Source of the DNA: Streptomyces cyaneochromogenes
Lineage (GTDB): Bacteria; Actinomycetota; Actinomycetes; Streptomycetales; Streptomycetaceae
Length of the DNA stretch: 64,000 nt
Assembly: GCF_003963535.1 (NCBI RefSeq)
Contig: NZ_CP034539.1
Location: 124,001 to 188,000 of the forward strand
Direction: 5' to 3'
Numbering within the stretch: the first letter of the stretch is position 1; every line of letters starts with the position of its first letter. Of this stretch, positions 27,407 to 37,200 are shown piece by piece. The notes under the pieces are model-generated. The model was not told the DNA's origin, ran no database searches, and saw only the letters and a list, made by a program, of their open reading frames with translations. The position numbers were made by a program, and so were the translations under genes.

Positions 27407-30400
27407 CTAATACCCCAGAGGAAGGTTGTCACCAGTGGCGGATTCTCCGTACCCGCCGCCCTTGGGATAGTACAGAGGCGGATTCACACCACTGTGCGGC
27501 TTGCCGATTCCCCGGAACCGGGGGCCGAGCCGCCATCCCGACGGCGCGCGCGGCTCAAGGAGCCAGGTCTGGTAGCGGATCACCCGCCCGTTCTCGTCGA
27601 GTCCCCATACCGTGTGGTCCCCTTCGGCCTTCCGGTTGGGCTGAAGGTGTTCCACGCGCTTCTTCTTGGAGGAAGAGGACGAAGCCGATTCGTCACCGGT
27701 CGGACATTCGGTGTTGTGCACGAGGACCGGAGTGTCGCCAACCAGCACGTAGTACGTGTGGACGCCCTCGATGGTGAGGTTGTATGTCCGCACATGGTCC
27801 GTGTAGTGGCGCGTGGCCTGGACCTCGACCGTGGGGCCCTCGTCGGTGCGCAGGGTCATGCCCGGCTTGAGGTCACCGGCCCTGATCCAGCTGTGCTCCG
27901 AGACGGACCAGAACGGGTGCCCGTCGGTTGCGGTGAGGTTCTCTTCACCGTTTTCCGTGGCGATCGTCAGCTCGGTGAAGCGCTTGTCGTTCTCCGTGAC
28001 GACGGTCGCGGTGACTTCGCGTTCACTCGTCTTCCCTGTCTGCGGGTCTGTGGCGACGACCTTGTCACCGAGTTCGATGTCCTCGATGTTCTTGGTGCTG
28101 CCATCGGCCATGAGGACGTCGGTGCCTGCGAGGAAGCACTTGCAGTCCACCTTCTTCGCCTTACCCAGCGGGAGGAGCTTCAGGAGTTTCAGCGCCTTGG
28201 CTGCGGGCAGGTCCGTCGCGGCCAAGCCGCAGTGGGAGTTGAGGCCGGGGTTCTTCTTGCATGCTTTCCATTCGCCGAAGTCCGGCAGCACGATGGCTTT
28301 CGCCATGTCCCAGAAGCTGATCGGAGTGGCAACGGGTCCGTCGTGCGGCATGGCCCCTTCGGCGGCCTTGTCCGCGCCCGACCCGTAACCGGTGAGACCG
28401 GAGGTGGAGCAGCCCGGGGATCCGCAGCGGTAATCGGCAGCGGCAGTGTTGCCGTTGCTGTTGCCGTTCTTGCTGGGTTCGTCGTAGTAGCCCTTGCTGC
28501 TCGAGGCGATGCCGGGGCCGTCGTCCTTCCATTTGCAGCCCGCGGTGGGCACGGGCACGCACGGGCCGGAGACGGGGTAGTACTTCAGACCGTCCGGGTC
28601 GGTGAAGGTGACCGGGCTGTTGTTGCTGTAGGCGTATCCGTTGATCTGCTGCGGATCATTGGAGTCCATGACCGGGTCGACGGAGATGAACCGACCGATC
28701 GTGGCGTCGTACTCACGGGCACCGAGGTGCACCAGACCGGTGGTCTTGGTGTCGTCGGTGCCGCCGACGAAGGCCTTGGTGCCGGTCCAGGTGCCGGTCG
28801 GTGTGCCGCGGGTGCCGCCGAAGGGCAGCGTGCGCCGGTGGGACAGCGTCAGGTCGGTGGCCTTGACCGAGAGCTGGCCTGTGCCCACGTGGTCGGCGAC
28901 GGTGATGGTGATCGACCCGTCGTTCGACTGGACGGCCTGGTTGCCGCTGCCGAGGCCGATGTACCGGGTGGCCTTGGTCGTAGTGGTGCCCTTGGGCAGC
29001 ACGACCTCGGTGTGTCCGAGGTACAGCGTGGTCTCGTTAGGACCGCGGGCGATCAACCGGTTGCCCTCGGCGTCGTAGACGTAGTCCGTGACCTCGTCGG
29101 GCTTGTTGGTGACGGGCTGGGTGACCTTGGTGACGCGGCCCTCGGCGTCCCACGCCAGCTTCTGGGTGGTGCCGCGGATGACACGGTCAGTGGTGTTGCC
29201 GGTCTTGTCGTAGAGGTAGCTGGTCTTCGACGTGCCGGTCGGGCCGGTCTCGTTGACTTCGGTCAGCGTGTGCGGCTGAGGACCTCCCGCAGGCGGGTAG
29301 GTGTAGGAGCGGGTGGTGTCCTTCGCGGTGTCGCCGCTCGGGTCGTGCCGGATCTCGGTCTTGCGGTTGCCCGTCTTGTCGTAGGTGTAGGACTGCCAGT
29401 ACGGCGCCACGCCACCGACCGCGGCCGCCGAGGGGGTGGCCGAGCAGGCGGTGTCGCCCTCGGTCCACGCCTTGGTCATGCGGCGCAGGTAGTCGTGGGT
29501 GAAGCACTGGGTGTCGGTGCCAGCGCGTGAGACATCGGCGATCGACAGGACGTTGCCCGTCTTGTCGTAGCCGAAGGTGTGGTGCCGGTCGATGCCCGCG
29601 ACGTCCTGCCTGTCGACCCGGGTCGTGGCCAGACGCTGAGTACCCCACTCGTAGGTGTTGGTGACCCAGGTCTTCTTCGCGCCGGCGGCGGTCGAGGCAT
29701 ACGCGTACTGCAGCGGCTTGCCCGTGTTGGAGTACGTCGTGTCGGCCTGGAAGCCGTCGCCCAGGATCGACACCGGCCGCAGGGTGGAGTCGTATGTGTA
29801 GCTGTACGAGCCGCCGGGCAGGGCGCCCGCCGCCGAGTAGGAGACGCCCCCGACCTTGCCGGACGCCTGGTAGCTGGTGCCGGACTGGTAGGTGCCGGCC
29901 AGATCACCCTCGGACGTCGGGATGGTCATCGACGTGCGCACCGGCCGGTACAGCAGGTCATACATGGTGACCCGGTTGACGTACTGGGCGCCGTTCACGT
30001 ACCGGGTCGAGGAAGCCAGCTGGCCCTTCGCGCCGATGATCGTGTCGTACGTCCACGAGGCGCGCAGGGTGCCGGTGGCGCTGGTGTCGCGCAGCTCGGT
30101 CTTGCGGCCGAGCTGGTCGTAGAGGTGGTACAGGACCCGGTCCTCGGAGTCCTTGGTGGTGACGAGCCGGCTGCGGTCGTCGTACGTGCTGATGGTGACG
30201 CCCTGGTCGGGGTCGGTGGACTCGGTCCGGTTGCCGAGCAGGTCGTACTCGTAGAACCATTTGTTGCCCGCCGGGTCGGTGACCTGGGACTCCTTGCCCG
30301 TCGGCGTGTACTTGTAGGTCGTGGCGTCGTACGTGGCGGTCGCGCTGCGTGTGTGGTGCTGGCGCAGTTCCGACGTACGGCCGCGGGCGTCGGTCAGGCT

Positions 30401-33400
30401 GGTGGTGGCCGTGCCGCCCTCCGGCGGGATCACCGTGGTGCGGTCGCCGCCGTAGGTGGTCGTGGTGGTGCCCAGGTCCGGGCCGCCGTCACCGCTGCCG
30501 GCGACCTCCTTCGTCGTGATCTCACGGTTCAGACCGTCGTAGCTGTGCCAGGTCTGCGTCTCCACGCTCACCGCGTCGACGGGCTTGAACAGCTCACGGC
30601 TGGGAGTCCCGGTCGTGTAGTAGGAGGCGAACTCCTTGGCGACCAGGCCGCGTTCGTCGTAGAAGGTGTCGGTCAGCAGCCGACCGCCGTCGGGTCCCAC
30701 GTCCTGGGTCTGGCGGGCGCGCAGCAGACCGTCGTACAGGGTGTACGAGGCGATCTGGCCGGCCCCGGCGTTGTCCAGGGTGAGTGTGCGGACCGCGACC
30801 GGCTTGCCCTCGTCGAAGAGGTAGTCGAAGTCGTAGGACGGGAGCTGCGTCGTCTTGCGGTCGGCGAGCCAGATCTTGTCGGCGCGGCCGAGCGCGTCGT
30901 ACGTGAAGGTCTTGAACTTGCCGTTGGTGTCCTTCTCCTCGGTGGGCATGCCGCGCAGCCCGTCGAGCGTGGTGGTGGTCGTCTGAGCGGAGGCCGCGTC
31001 CGCGGCCCTGGCGCGCGGCGTGGTCGTAGTGACCGTCGTCGGGAAGCCGGTGGCCGGGGTGTAGGCGGTGGTGCTGGTCAGGCCGTCGGTGCGCGCGGTG
31101 CGCACCGGCGCGGTGGTCTCGGTGGCGGTGACGTTCGCCGTCAGGTCGGTGACCGTCAGGGTACGGCCGTAGCCGTCGAAGGTGCTGCCCGCCTCCAGGT
31201 ACGTGCCGGTGGTGCCGTTGTGCTTGGTCAGTGTGGCCGTGGCGGTCTCGTCGCCCTTGGTGGGTGCGGCGCCGTAGGCGAGGCCGTCATAGGCGCTGCG
31301 CACGTCGGACACGACCTGCGTGGTCCGGACCGGCGTGGTCGCGCACTTCACCGAGACCGTCTCCACCCGCGAGGGCAGGGTGAGGATGTTGTCGGTGGTG
31401 TTGGTGGCGTAGGTGGTGCGGGTGCAGACGTCGTCGGTTGTGACGGACGTGTCGCCCTGGTCGTCGACCTGGGTGACGCGGCCCGCGACGGTGTCGTACG
31501 TCGTGTCAATCAGGGTGGTGCGCCACTGGCTTCCCGCCCCGTCGTCCAGCGATGTCCACGTCCGCGACTCGTCCGTGCCCGTGAAGTTGGCGGTCACCGT
31601 GCCCCAGGACCGCGTCTTCTTCGCGGTCTCGTGGTGCCAGGGCCGCTCGACGGTCTTCTTCAGGACACTGCCGCCGGGACCGGAGTACTTGGCGGTCTTG
31701 TAGGCAAAACCGGCTGCCGACTCGTGGTCGGTGATCGCTGCGCCCTCGCCAGTGTCCAGGGGGACGCTGACGGACTTGGTGCCGCCGGATGCGTTCAGCC
31801 GGTCGCCGTGCATGCCGCGCAGGAAGTAGGTGTCCGCCTGCGTCTTCAGGTACGCGGCGCCGCCCTGGCCGCCGGTCTTGACCCGGACGTGGCCGTAGCC
31901 GCGCCACTGCGACCAGGTCTTGTTCTTCTCCTTGGTCAGGCCGTCATCGTCGTCGTAGTGCCAGGCCGCGCCGCCCGGTTCGCCGTCAGGTCCCAGGTAC
32001 TCATAGGCGGTCACCGAGTCGGGGGCCCCGCCGGTACGGTCGGTGGCGGTCACCGAGGTGACGACGTACTTGTTGAACCAGTGCTTCTTGGGAGCCTCGG
32101 TGTCCGTACCGCCCAGCAGCAGAGGGAAGCAGCGGGTGCTGTTGGTCTCCGGGGTCGGCAGCGCGGCCGCGTCGCAGGCCGGGGCCGAGTAGTTGACGTC
32201 GATCTGCCCGCCGTGCTCGTCGGCGACTGTGGACAGGCGTGCCTTGATGAACGGGGCGTAGCCGTCGCCGGTGCTGTCCAGCCGGTTGGCGAGCTGCGTG
32301 TAGGCCAGCGTCGTCTTCGGCAGCGTGCTCGCATTGGCGCCGGTGTGCCCGGTGCGCTGGATCGAGTCGAGCAGCAGCTGGTAATCGACGTCCGCCTGGC
32401 CCCAGCGGTGAGTCAGGGCCCAGGAGTCGACCTTGCTGTAGCCGTCGGCGACGAGGACCTGGGAATTGATGCCGGTCAACCGCTTACGGGTCCAGAAGGA
32501 CGGTGAGAGCCGGTTGTTGTCACAGTCGGTGCCCTCCGTGCAGTTCAGGTCCCAGGGAGTGTCGTACCAGTAGTACGAGTCCGTGGAGATCGACGAACAG
32601 GTCGTGTTCGCGTCGCGTATGCACCGCTCGGAGCTGATGAAGTCGACCTTGGCCAGCGCCTTGGCGCTGTACACGGAGGACGACTTCAGTCCGTACTCGA
32701 TGCGGTCGAGGTAACCGCCGCGGGCGTAGGGGGTGTCGTCCGTGGCCTTGAGGTTTCGGCCGTAGGAGTTCTCCTCCTTGATGTAGTAGTACGCCATGGC
32801 GTTGCCATGGGTGTCGACGGCGTAGTCGAGGTTCCACCGCCAGGCCTGCTGGCACCAGGATTCCGCGAAGGTCGCCTTGTTGCACGGCTCGTCGGAGTCG
32901 TCGCCGAAGACCGGGACGGTCCAGGTGGAGTCGGTGGTCTCGTTGCCGGTGGCCCAGCCGGGCAAGCGGTTGTAGCCGAAGTAGTAGCGGTTGCCCTTCG
33001 GGTCAGTCACCCGCCAGTACTCACCGTTGTCGTCCTTGTTGTCCCGGCCGGTGTCCGTCAGCCGGTGGACACGCGTGCCGTCGTCCCGCCGGAACCGGTA
33101 CTCGCCCTCTGTGGCGGTGGGGACGAGTTCGCCGCCCCTGCCGTTGAAGGTGATGTAGGCGTTGTCGTAACCCCAGCACAGGTCGCCGGGCTTGTTCACG
33201 CCGTCGGCGGCCGTCTGCCCGTCGTCCGCGCACGGCTTGTAGCGGCGCTCGATGAAACCGGGGGACAGCTCGAATCCGTCACCGACCCAGGAGGACTGGT
33301 TGTTGGTGTTGCCGGTGCGGCCGTCGATCGATCCGGAGGAGTACGACATGCCCACGTGCGGGGTAAAGCCGCCGGGCACCTCGGGCACCGGGATGTCGTA

Positions 33401-34207
33401 CGACCAGGCGAAGTCACCGGTGTTCAGGTCGGTGCTCCAGGTGGCGGACGGCGACAGCGAGGTTGCCTTGTAGTCGCCGGTCTTACCCGCGTCCCCGGCC
33501 GTCGCGGCCAGCACGGTCGGCGAGCTGCTGCTCACGGACACGGAACGGGTGGTGAGGGTCTGCGCCTGGGTGTCGTTGTCCGTGACCACCGGCTCGGTGG
33601 TACGGCAGGCCTTCTTCTTCGGCGTCGTCAGCGCACAAGCGGGAAGTTCCACGAGGGTGAGCCGCGAGGCGTAAGCGCCGCCGAACGCCTCGGCGAAGTC
33701 CGCGTAGTCGAGGGTGGCGCCCACCGCCCCGGAGGACGCCTTGTCCGTGGCCTTCAGGGTGAACACCACCCCGTCGACGCCGGCCTTCTTGGCGGCGGCC
33801 TGACCGACGACCTCGGCCTCGATGGTGCCGCCGGTCGCCGACTTCACCCGCTTCGCGGGGGTGTTCAGCTCGACCGGAAGACCCTTCGCCTTGACTCGGG
33901 CACCGGCCTTCGCGGTCGGCTCCTTGAGGGTGACGAGGGCCGAATCGGCCTCGGGCCAGTCGGCCTTCGGGGCCTCCTGGGGGGTGCGCGGGCCCTGTTG
34001 GACCTTGCGCGGCTTCAGTTTCCTGACGGACGTGCCCGCCACCGGCTTGTCCGGGTCGGACACCGCGGGGCGTCCCTTGCCCGCCGCCTCGGCGGCCGGC
34101 GCGAACGCCGTCGCCTGAAGCAGCGTGGCGACCATGACCGCCGATGTTCCCAGGGCGACTCTGCGCCCCAGGGCGGCTACGCGCCATGAGCGCGCTCTGC
34201 CATACAT
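27407..34207 (-). CDS. RHS-repeat polymorphic toxin with Hint domain
   Basis: 2266 residues from ATG 34207 (MYGRARSWRVAALGRR), starting with a Sec-type signal sequence (LGTSAVMVATLLQATAFAPAAEAA). A long RHS/YD-repeat shell follows, ending in the RHS core (GTRGTPTGTWTG, HLGAREYDATIGRFISVDP, NGYAYSNNSPVTFTDPDGL). Residues about 2034-2165 are a Hint autoprocessing domain: CFLAGTDVLMADG with the nucleophilic Cys, TATDGHPFW, terminal VHN. The last 101 residues (from TECPTGDESA, coding 27407-27712) are the toxin tip, with conserved-looking VWGLDENGRVIRYQTW and FRGIGKPHSGVNPPLYY; its activity is not recognised. By family, the RHS shell encloses the toxin for delivery and Hint releases it. It sits between a LamG partner gene and its immunity gene. 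Intact. Confidence 0.9.
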   Translation of the reverse strand: MYGRARSWRVAALGRRVALGTSAVMVATLLQATAFAPAAEAAGKGRPAVSDPDKPVAGTSVRKLKPRKVQQGPRTPQEAPKADWPEADSALVTLKEPTAKAGARVKAKGLPVELNTPAKRVKSATGGTIEAEVVGQAAAKKAGVDGVVFTLKATDKASSGAVGATLDYADFAEAFGGAYASRLTLVELPACALTTPKKKACRTTEPVVTDNDTQAQTLTTRSVSVSSSSPTVLAATAGDAGKTGDYKATSLSPSATWSTDLNTGDFAWSYDIPVPEVPGGFTPHVGMSYSSGSIDGRTGNTNNQSSWVGDGFELSPGFIERRYKPCADDGQTAADGVNKPGDLCWGYDNAYITFNGRGGELVPTATEGEYRFRRDDGTRVHRLTDTGRDNKDDNGEYWRVTDPKGNRYYFGYNRLPGWATGNETTDSTWTVPVFGDDSDEPCNKATFAESWCQQAWRWNLDYAVDTHGNAMAYYYIKEENSYGRNLKATDDTPYARGGYLDRIEYGLKSSSVYSAKALAKVDFISSERCIRDANTTCSSISTDSYYWYDTPWDLNCTEGTDCDNNRLSPSFWTRKRLTGINSQVLVADGYSKVDSWALTHRWGQADVDYQLLLDSIQRTGHTGANASTLPKTTLAYTQLANRLDSTGDGYAPFIKARLSTVADEHGGQIDVNYSAPACDAAALPTPETNSTRCFPLLLGGTDTEAPKKHWFNKYVVTSVTATDRTGGAPDSVTAYEYLGPDGEPGGAAWHYDDDDGLTKEKNKTWSQWRGYGHVRVKTGGQGGAAYLKTQADTYFLRGMHGDRLNASGGTKSVSVPLDTGEGAAITDHESAAGFAYKTAKYSGPGGSVLKKTVERPWHHETAKKTRSWGTVTANFTGTDESRTWTSLDDGAGSQWRTTLIDTTYDTVAGRVTQVDDQGDTSVTTDDVCTRTTYATNTTDNILTLPSRVETVSVKCATTPVRTTQVVSDVRSAYDGLAYGAAPTKGDETATATLTKHNGTTGTYLEAGSTFDGYGRTLTVTDLTANVTATETTAPVRTARTDGLTSTTAYTPATGFPTTVTTTTPRARAADAASAQTTTTTLDGLRGMPTEEKDTNGKFKTFTYDALGRADKIWLADRKTTQLPSYDFDYLFDEGKPVAVRTLTLDNAGAGQIASYTLYDGLLRARQTQDVGPDGGRLLTDTFYDERGLVAKEFASYYTTGTPSRELFKPVDAVSVETQTWHSYDGLNREITTKEVAGSGDGGPDLGTTTTTYGGDRTTVIPPEGGTATTSLTDARGRTSELRQHHTRSATATYDATTYKYTPTGKESQVTDPAGNKWFYEYDLLGNRTESTDPDQGVTISTYDDRSRLVTTKDSEDRVLYHLYDQLGRKTELRDTSATGTLRASWTYDTIIGAKGQLASSTRYVNGAQYVNRVTMYDLLYRPVRTSMTIPTSEGDLAGTYQSGTSYQASGKVGGVSYSAAGALPGGSYSYTYDSTLRPVSILGDGFQADTTYSNTGKPLQYAYASTAAGAKKTWVTNTYEWGTQRLATTRVDRQDVAGIDRHHTFGYDKTGNVLSIADVSRAGTDTQCFTHDYLRRMTKAWTEGDTACSATPSAAAVGGVAPYWQSYTYDKTGNRKTEIRHDPSGDTAKDTTRSYTYPPAGGPQPHTLTEVNETGPTGTSKTSYLYDKTGNTTDRVIRGTTQKLAWDAEGRVTKVTQPVTNKPDEVTDYVYDAEGNRLIARGPNETTLYLGHTEVVLPKGTTTTKATRYIGLGSGNQAVQSNDGSITITVADHVGTGQLSVKATDLTLSHRRTLPFGGTRGTPTGTWTGTKAFVGGTDDTKTTGLVHLGAREYDATIGRFISVDPVMDSNDPQQINGYAYSNNSPVTFTDPDGLKYYPVSGPCVPVPTAGCKWKDDGPGIASSSKGYYDEPSKNGNSNGNTAAADYRCGSPGCSTSGLTGYGSGADKAAEGAMPHDGPVATPISFWDMAKAIVLPDFGEWKACKKNPGLNSHCGLAATDLPAAKALKLLKLLPLGKAKKVDCKCFLAGTDVLMADGSTKNIEDIELGDKVVATDPQTGKTSEREVTATVVTENDKRFTELTIATENGEENLTATDGHPFWSVSEHSWIRAGDLKPGMTLRTDEGPTVEVQATRHYTDHVRTYNLTIEGVHTYYVLVGDTPVLVHNTECPTGDESASSSSSKKKRVEHLQPNRKAEGDHTVWGLDENGRVIRYQTWLLEPRAPSGWRLGPRFRGIGKPHSGVNPPLYYPKGGGYGESATGDNLPLGY

Positions 34208-34298
34208 GAATGAACTCGTTTCTTCGATCAAAGGTTGATCAAGGGGGGAAATCAAGAGGTGCCCGGGGCATGGCGCCCCGGGCACGCTTCTCACTGCG

Positions 34299-37200
34299 TC
34301 AGTCGCCGGGCACCTTGGTCGCTAGGTCGAACCAGGTGTTGGACAGCTTCTCGATCTGGGCGTCGGTGAGCGCGCCCTGGAAGGTCCACACGTCGTCCAC
34401 CAGGCCCGGGAAGTACGACCCCGCGGCCGTGCCGGTGCCGGACCGGCCAATCTGGAGCGACGTGGCCTTAAACGCGAGCACGTTCTCGGCCCACGGGACC
34501 AGGTCCACGCACCCGGTGACGTCGGCCTCGCCGTTGCCGTCCGCGTCCGCGCAGCCGAGCTCGGCGATGTCGCCGTTCACGTACAGGCGGACCTGCTTGG
34601 AGAAGCCGTCGTAGGCCAGTGCCAGGTGGTTCCACAGGCGTACGTCGTTGAACAGACCGTTGTCGACCTCCACCACGGTGGGTGTCGCGGCCGGGTCGTC
34701 TGTGTCGGTCACCGCCAGCTGCCAGCGTCCGGGCCTGCGGTCGGGGTCGACGGGGTCGGGGATGAACCGCACGGTGAACGCGTTCCGGTTGGCGCCCTCC
34801 GCGCCGATCAGGGACACCGGCCCGCTCGGCATCGAGGAGGCCACCGCCCACGCGGTCAACGTGAAGCTGCCCGCGGTGTCGACCGGGACCTTCGAGGTGG
34901 ACGCGTAGGCGGTGGTGCCGTTCAGCTCCATCGAGGCGGCGTCCATGAAGGCCGAGTACGACTGCGCCGCACCGCCGTTCAGCGTGAGCGAGCTGCCGGA
35001 GCCCGCCGCGTCCGGGACGGTGACCGGGGCGGTCCCGGCGGTCGTCTCGAACGTCCAGCGGCTCTTGACCAGCGGACGCTGCTTGAACAGCTGGGTGACC
35101 TCCTCGCCCGAGACCGCGCGGTCGAAGATGCGCACATCGTCGATCTGCCCGGGGAAGAACGAGGTGAGGCTGCCGTCGTGGCGGCTCGCACCGAGCTGCA
35201 CAGGGCCGCCCGCGTACCAGGTCGACGACAGCGCCGTGGAACCGGCGAGCGTGCCGTTCACGTACAGCAGCAGCTTGTTGGCCACTGTGTCGTGCACGCC
35301 GACCAGGTGGGCCCACGAACCACCGAAAGCGGTCTTGCCCTCGGCCTGCATGGCGCGGATCGGGGTGCCGGTGGCAGAGTCCGCCGAGTAGTTGTTGAAC
35401 ACCCAGCGGTCGTAGGAGCTGGAGTAGTACAGCTCGAAGCCCGGCTTGTTCGTGCCGAGCTGCGTGGCGACGACGCCCGCGTGGTTCGGCTTGGCCGCCG
35501 GGAGCTTCGCCCACGCCGACACCGCGAAGCTGCGCTCGTTGTTCAGCAGCGGCCGGTTGGTGGTGGCGTAGTCGTTGGTGCCGTCCAGGGTCAGCGCGTT
35601 GCCCGCCACGCCCTCGCCGCCGGCGGTCGGCCCGCCGACGTAGGTGGCGTCGACCACCTCCTGCTTGCCGGTCAGCTCCGGCGCGCCGGCCTGCTCGTCC
35701 ATGGCGAAGACCATGCGCGCCGGACGCCCGGTGCTCAGCGACGTCTTGCCGTTGAGCACTGTCACCTCGGCCTGCGACAGAGGCTTGTCGAAGATCTGCA
35801 CCTCGTCGATGTCACCGGGGAAGAACGAACCGGGCTGCCCGCTGTAGGAGCCCGCGCCGAACTGCAGACCCCGGCGCGCGTCCCACGGTGTGGAGTACGC
35901 GGTCGTGCCGACCAGTACGCCGTCGACGTACAGCTTCATCTCGTCCGCGCCAGAGCTGTAGGTACCCACCAGGTGGGTCCACTTGCCGACGGTGACGCCG
36001 CCCGCGGCCGGAGCCATCGCCCGCACGGGCGTCGCGGAGGCGGTGTCGGCCGTGTACTGGTTGAACGCCCACCTGTCGTAGGCGCTCGAGTAGTACAGCT
36101 CGAAGCCGGGGGCGTGATTGCCGGGCTGGGCCGCGATGACCGCCGCCGTGCCTGGCGCCTTGGACAGCTTCGCCCAGGCCGACACCGCGAACCCGCCGTC
36201 CGTACTCACGGTGGGGATGTCCGTCGCGGCGTAGTCGTCCACGCCGTCGAACGTCACGGCCTTGTCCTTGGTCCCGACCGCGCCGAGGGTCGGCCCGCCG
36301 TACAGCGTCGCGGGGCGGTCCTTCGCCGTGGCCGTCGCGGCGGTCGCGCCCGCAGTCTCGTCGAGCTGCCACATCGAGCGCTCCGGCTGACCGGACTTCA
36401 CGCGGAAGTGGTACGTGTACGTCTCACTCTGGTGGCCCGCCGCGTCGATGGCCTTCGCGGTCACGAACTTCACGCCCGGCTCCGACGGCAGCACCTTCAG
36501 GATCTCTGCCGCACCGCCGCTGGTCGGCAGGGTGTTCGCTGAGGAGGGGTCCTTGTTGATGCCGTACCAGTACTTGGTCACATCGGTGTTGGCGGCCTTG
36601 ATGGTGAACGAGCCGTACTTGCCCACGCCGTCGTACCAGGGGGCCTGCGGGTCGTCCAGATCGGCCAGGGGGTACTCGCCCGAGGTGATCGAGGGGGCCT
36701 TCGGCCACTGCGTGTCGTAGACGAAGTAGCAGCCGGTCGGGTCACCCGCGTTCGACCAGGGCGAGTACTGGGCCCCGTCGTGGGAGCGGACGTACCAGTT
36801 GACCGTCTTGTTCGGCGGGATCGATGTCGGCAGGCTGATCGTGAAGGACGAACCCGAGGCCTTCGACCCGGTCCGGCCGGGGGTCCACGAGCCGCCGTCC
36901 CACTTCGCCTGGAACTGCACCGAGACGGGGTCACCGTCGGGGTCGGTGATGCCGGTCGCGTAGATCTTGCCCAGCGTGCGCACGCGCGCCGCGCTGGAGG
37001 GTGCCTTGCAGGTGCCGCCGTACTCCATCGTCAGCTGCGACATCTTGATCTGCCCCGGCGGGCGGTTGTACTTCACCCGAAGGAACGCCTTGTCGGAGAA
37101 CCGCTTCCAGGCGTACTCGTCCGTCTCGCTGGCCGCCCGCAGACCGAACGTCATCGACGGGTCCTTGGCGTTGGCGGCGGCCTGCAGCGCCGACTTCACG

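Noticed and set aside
27494..37000. Long plus-strand frames opposite RHS and LamG (up to 975 residues)
   Set aside because: Antisense shadows of GC-rich genes, with Arg/Val/Gly composition and no domains; the minus-strand proteins have signal peptides and clear repeats.
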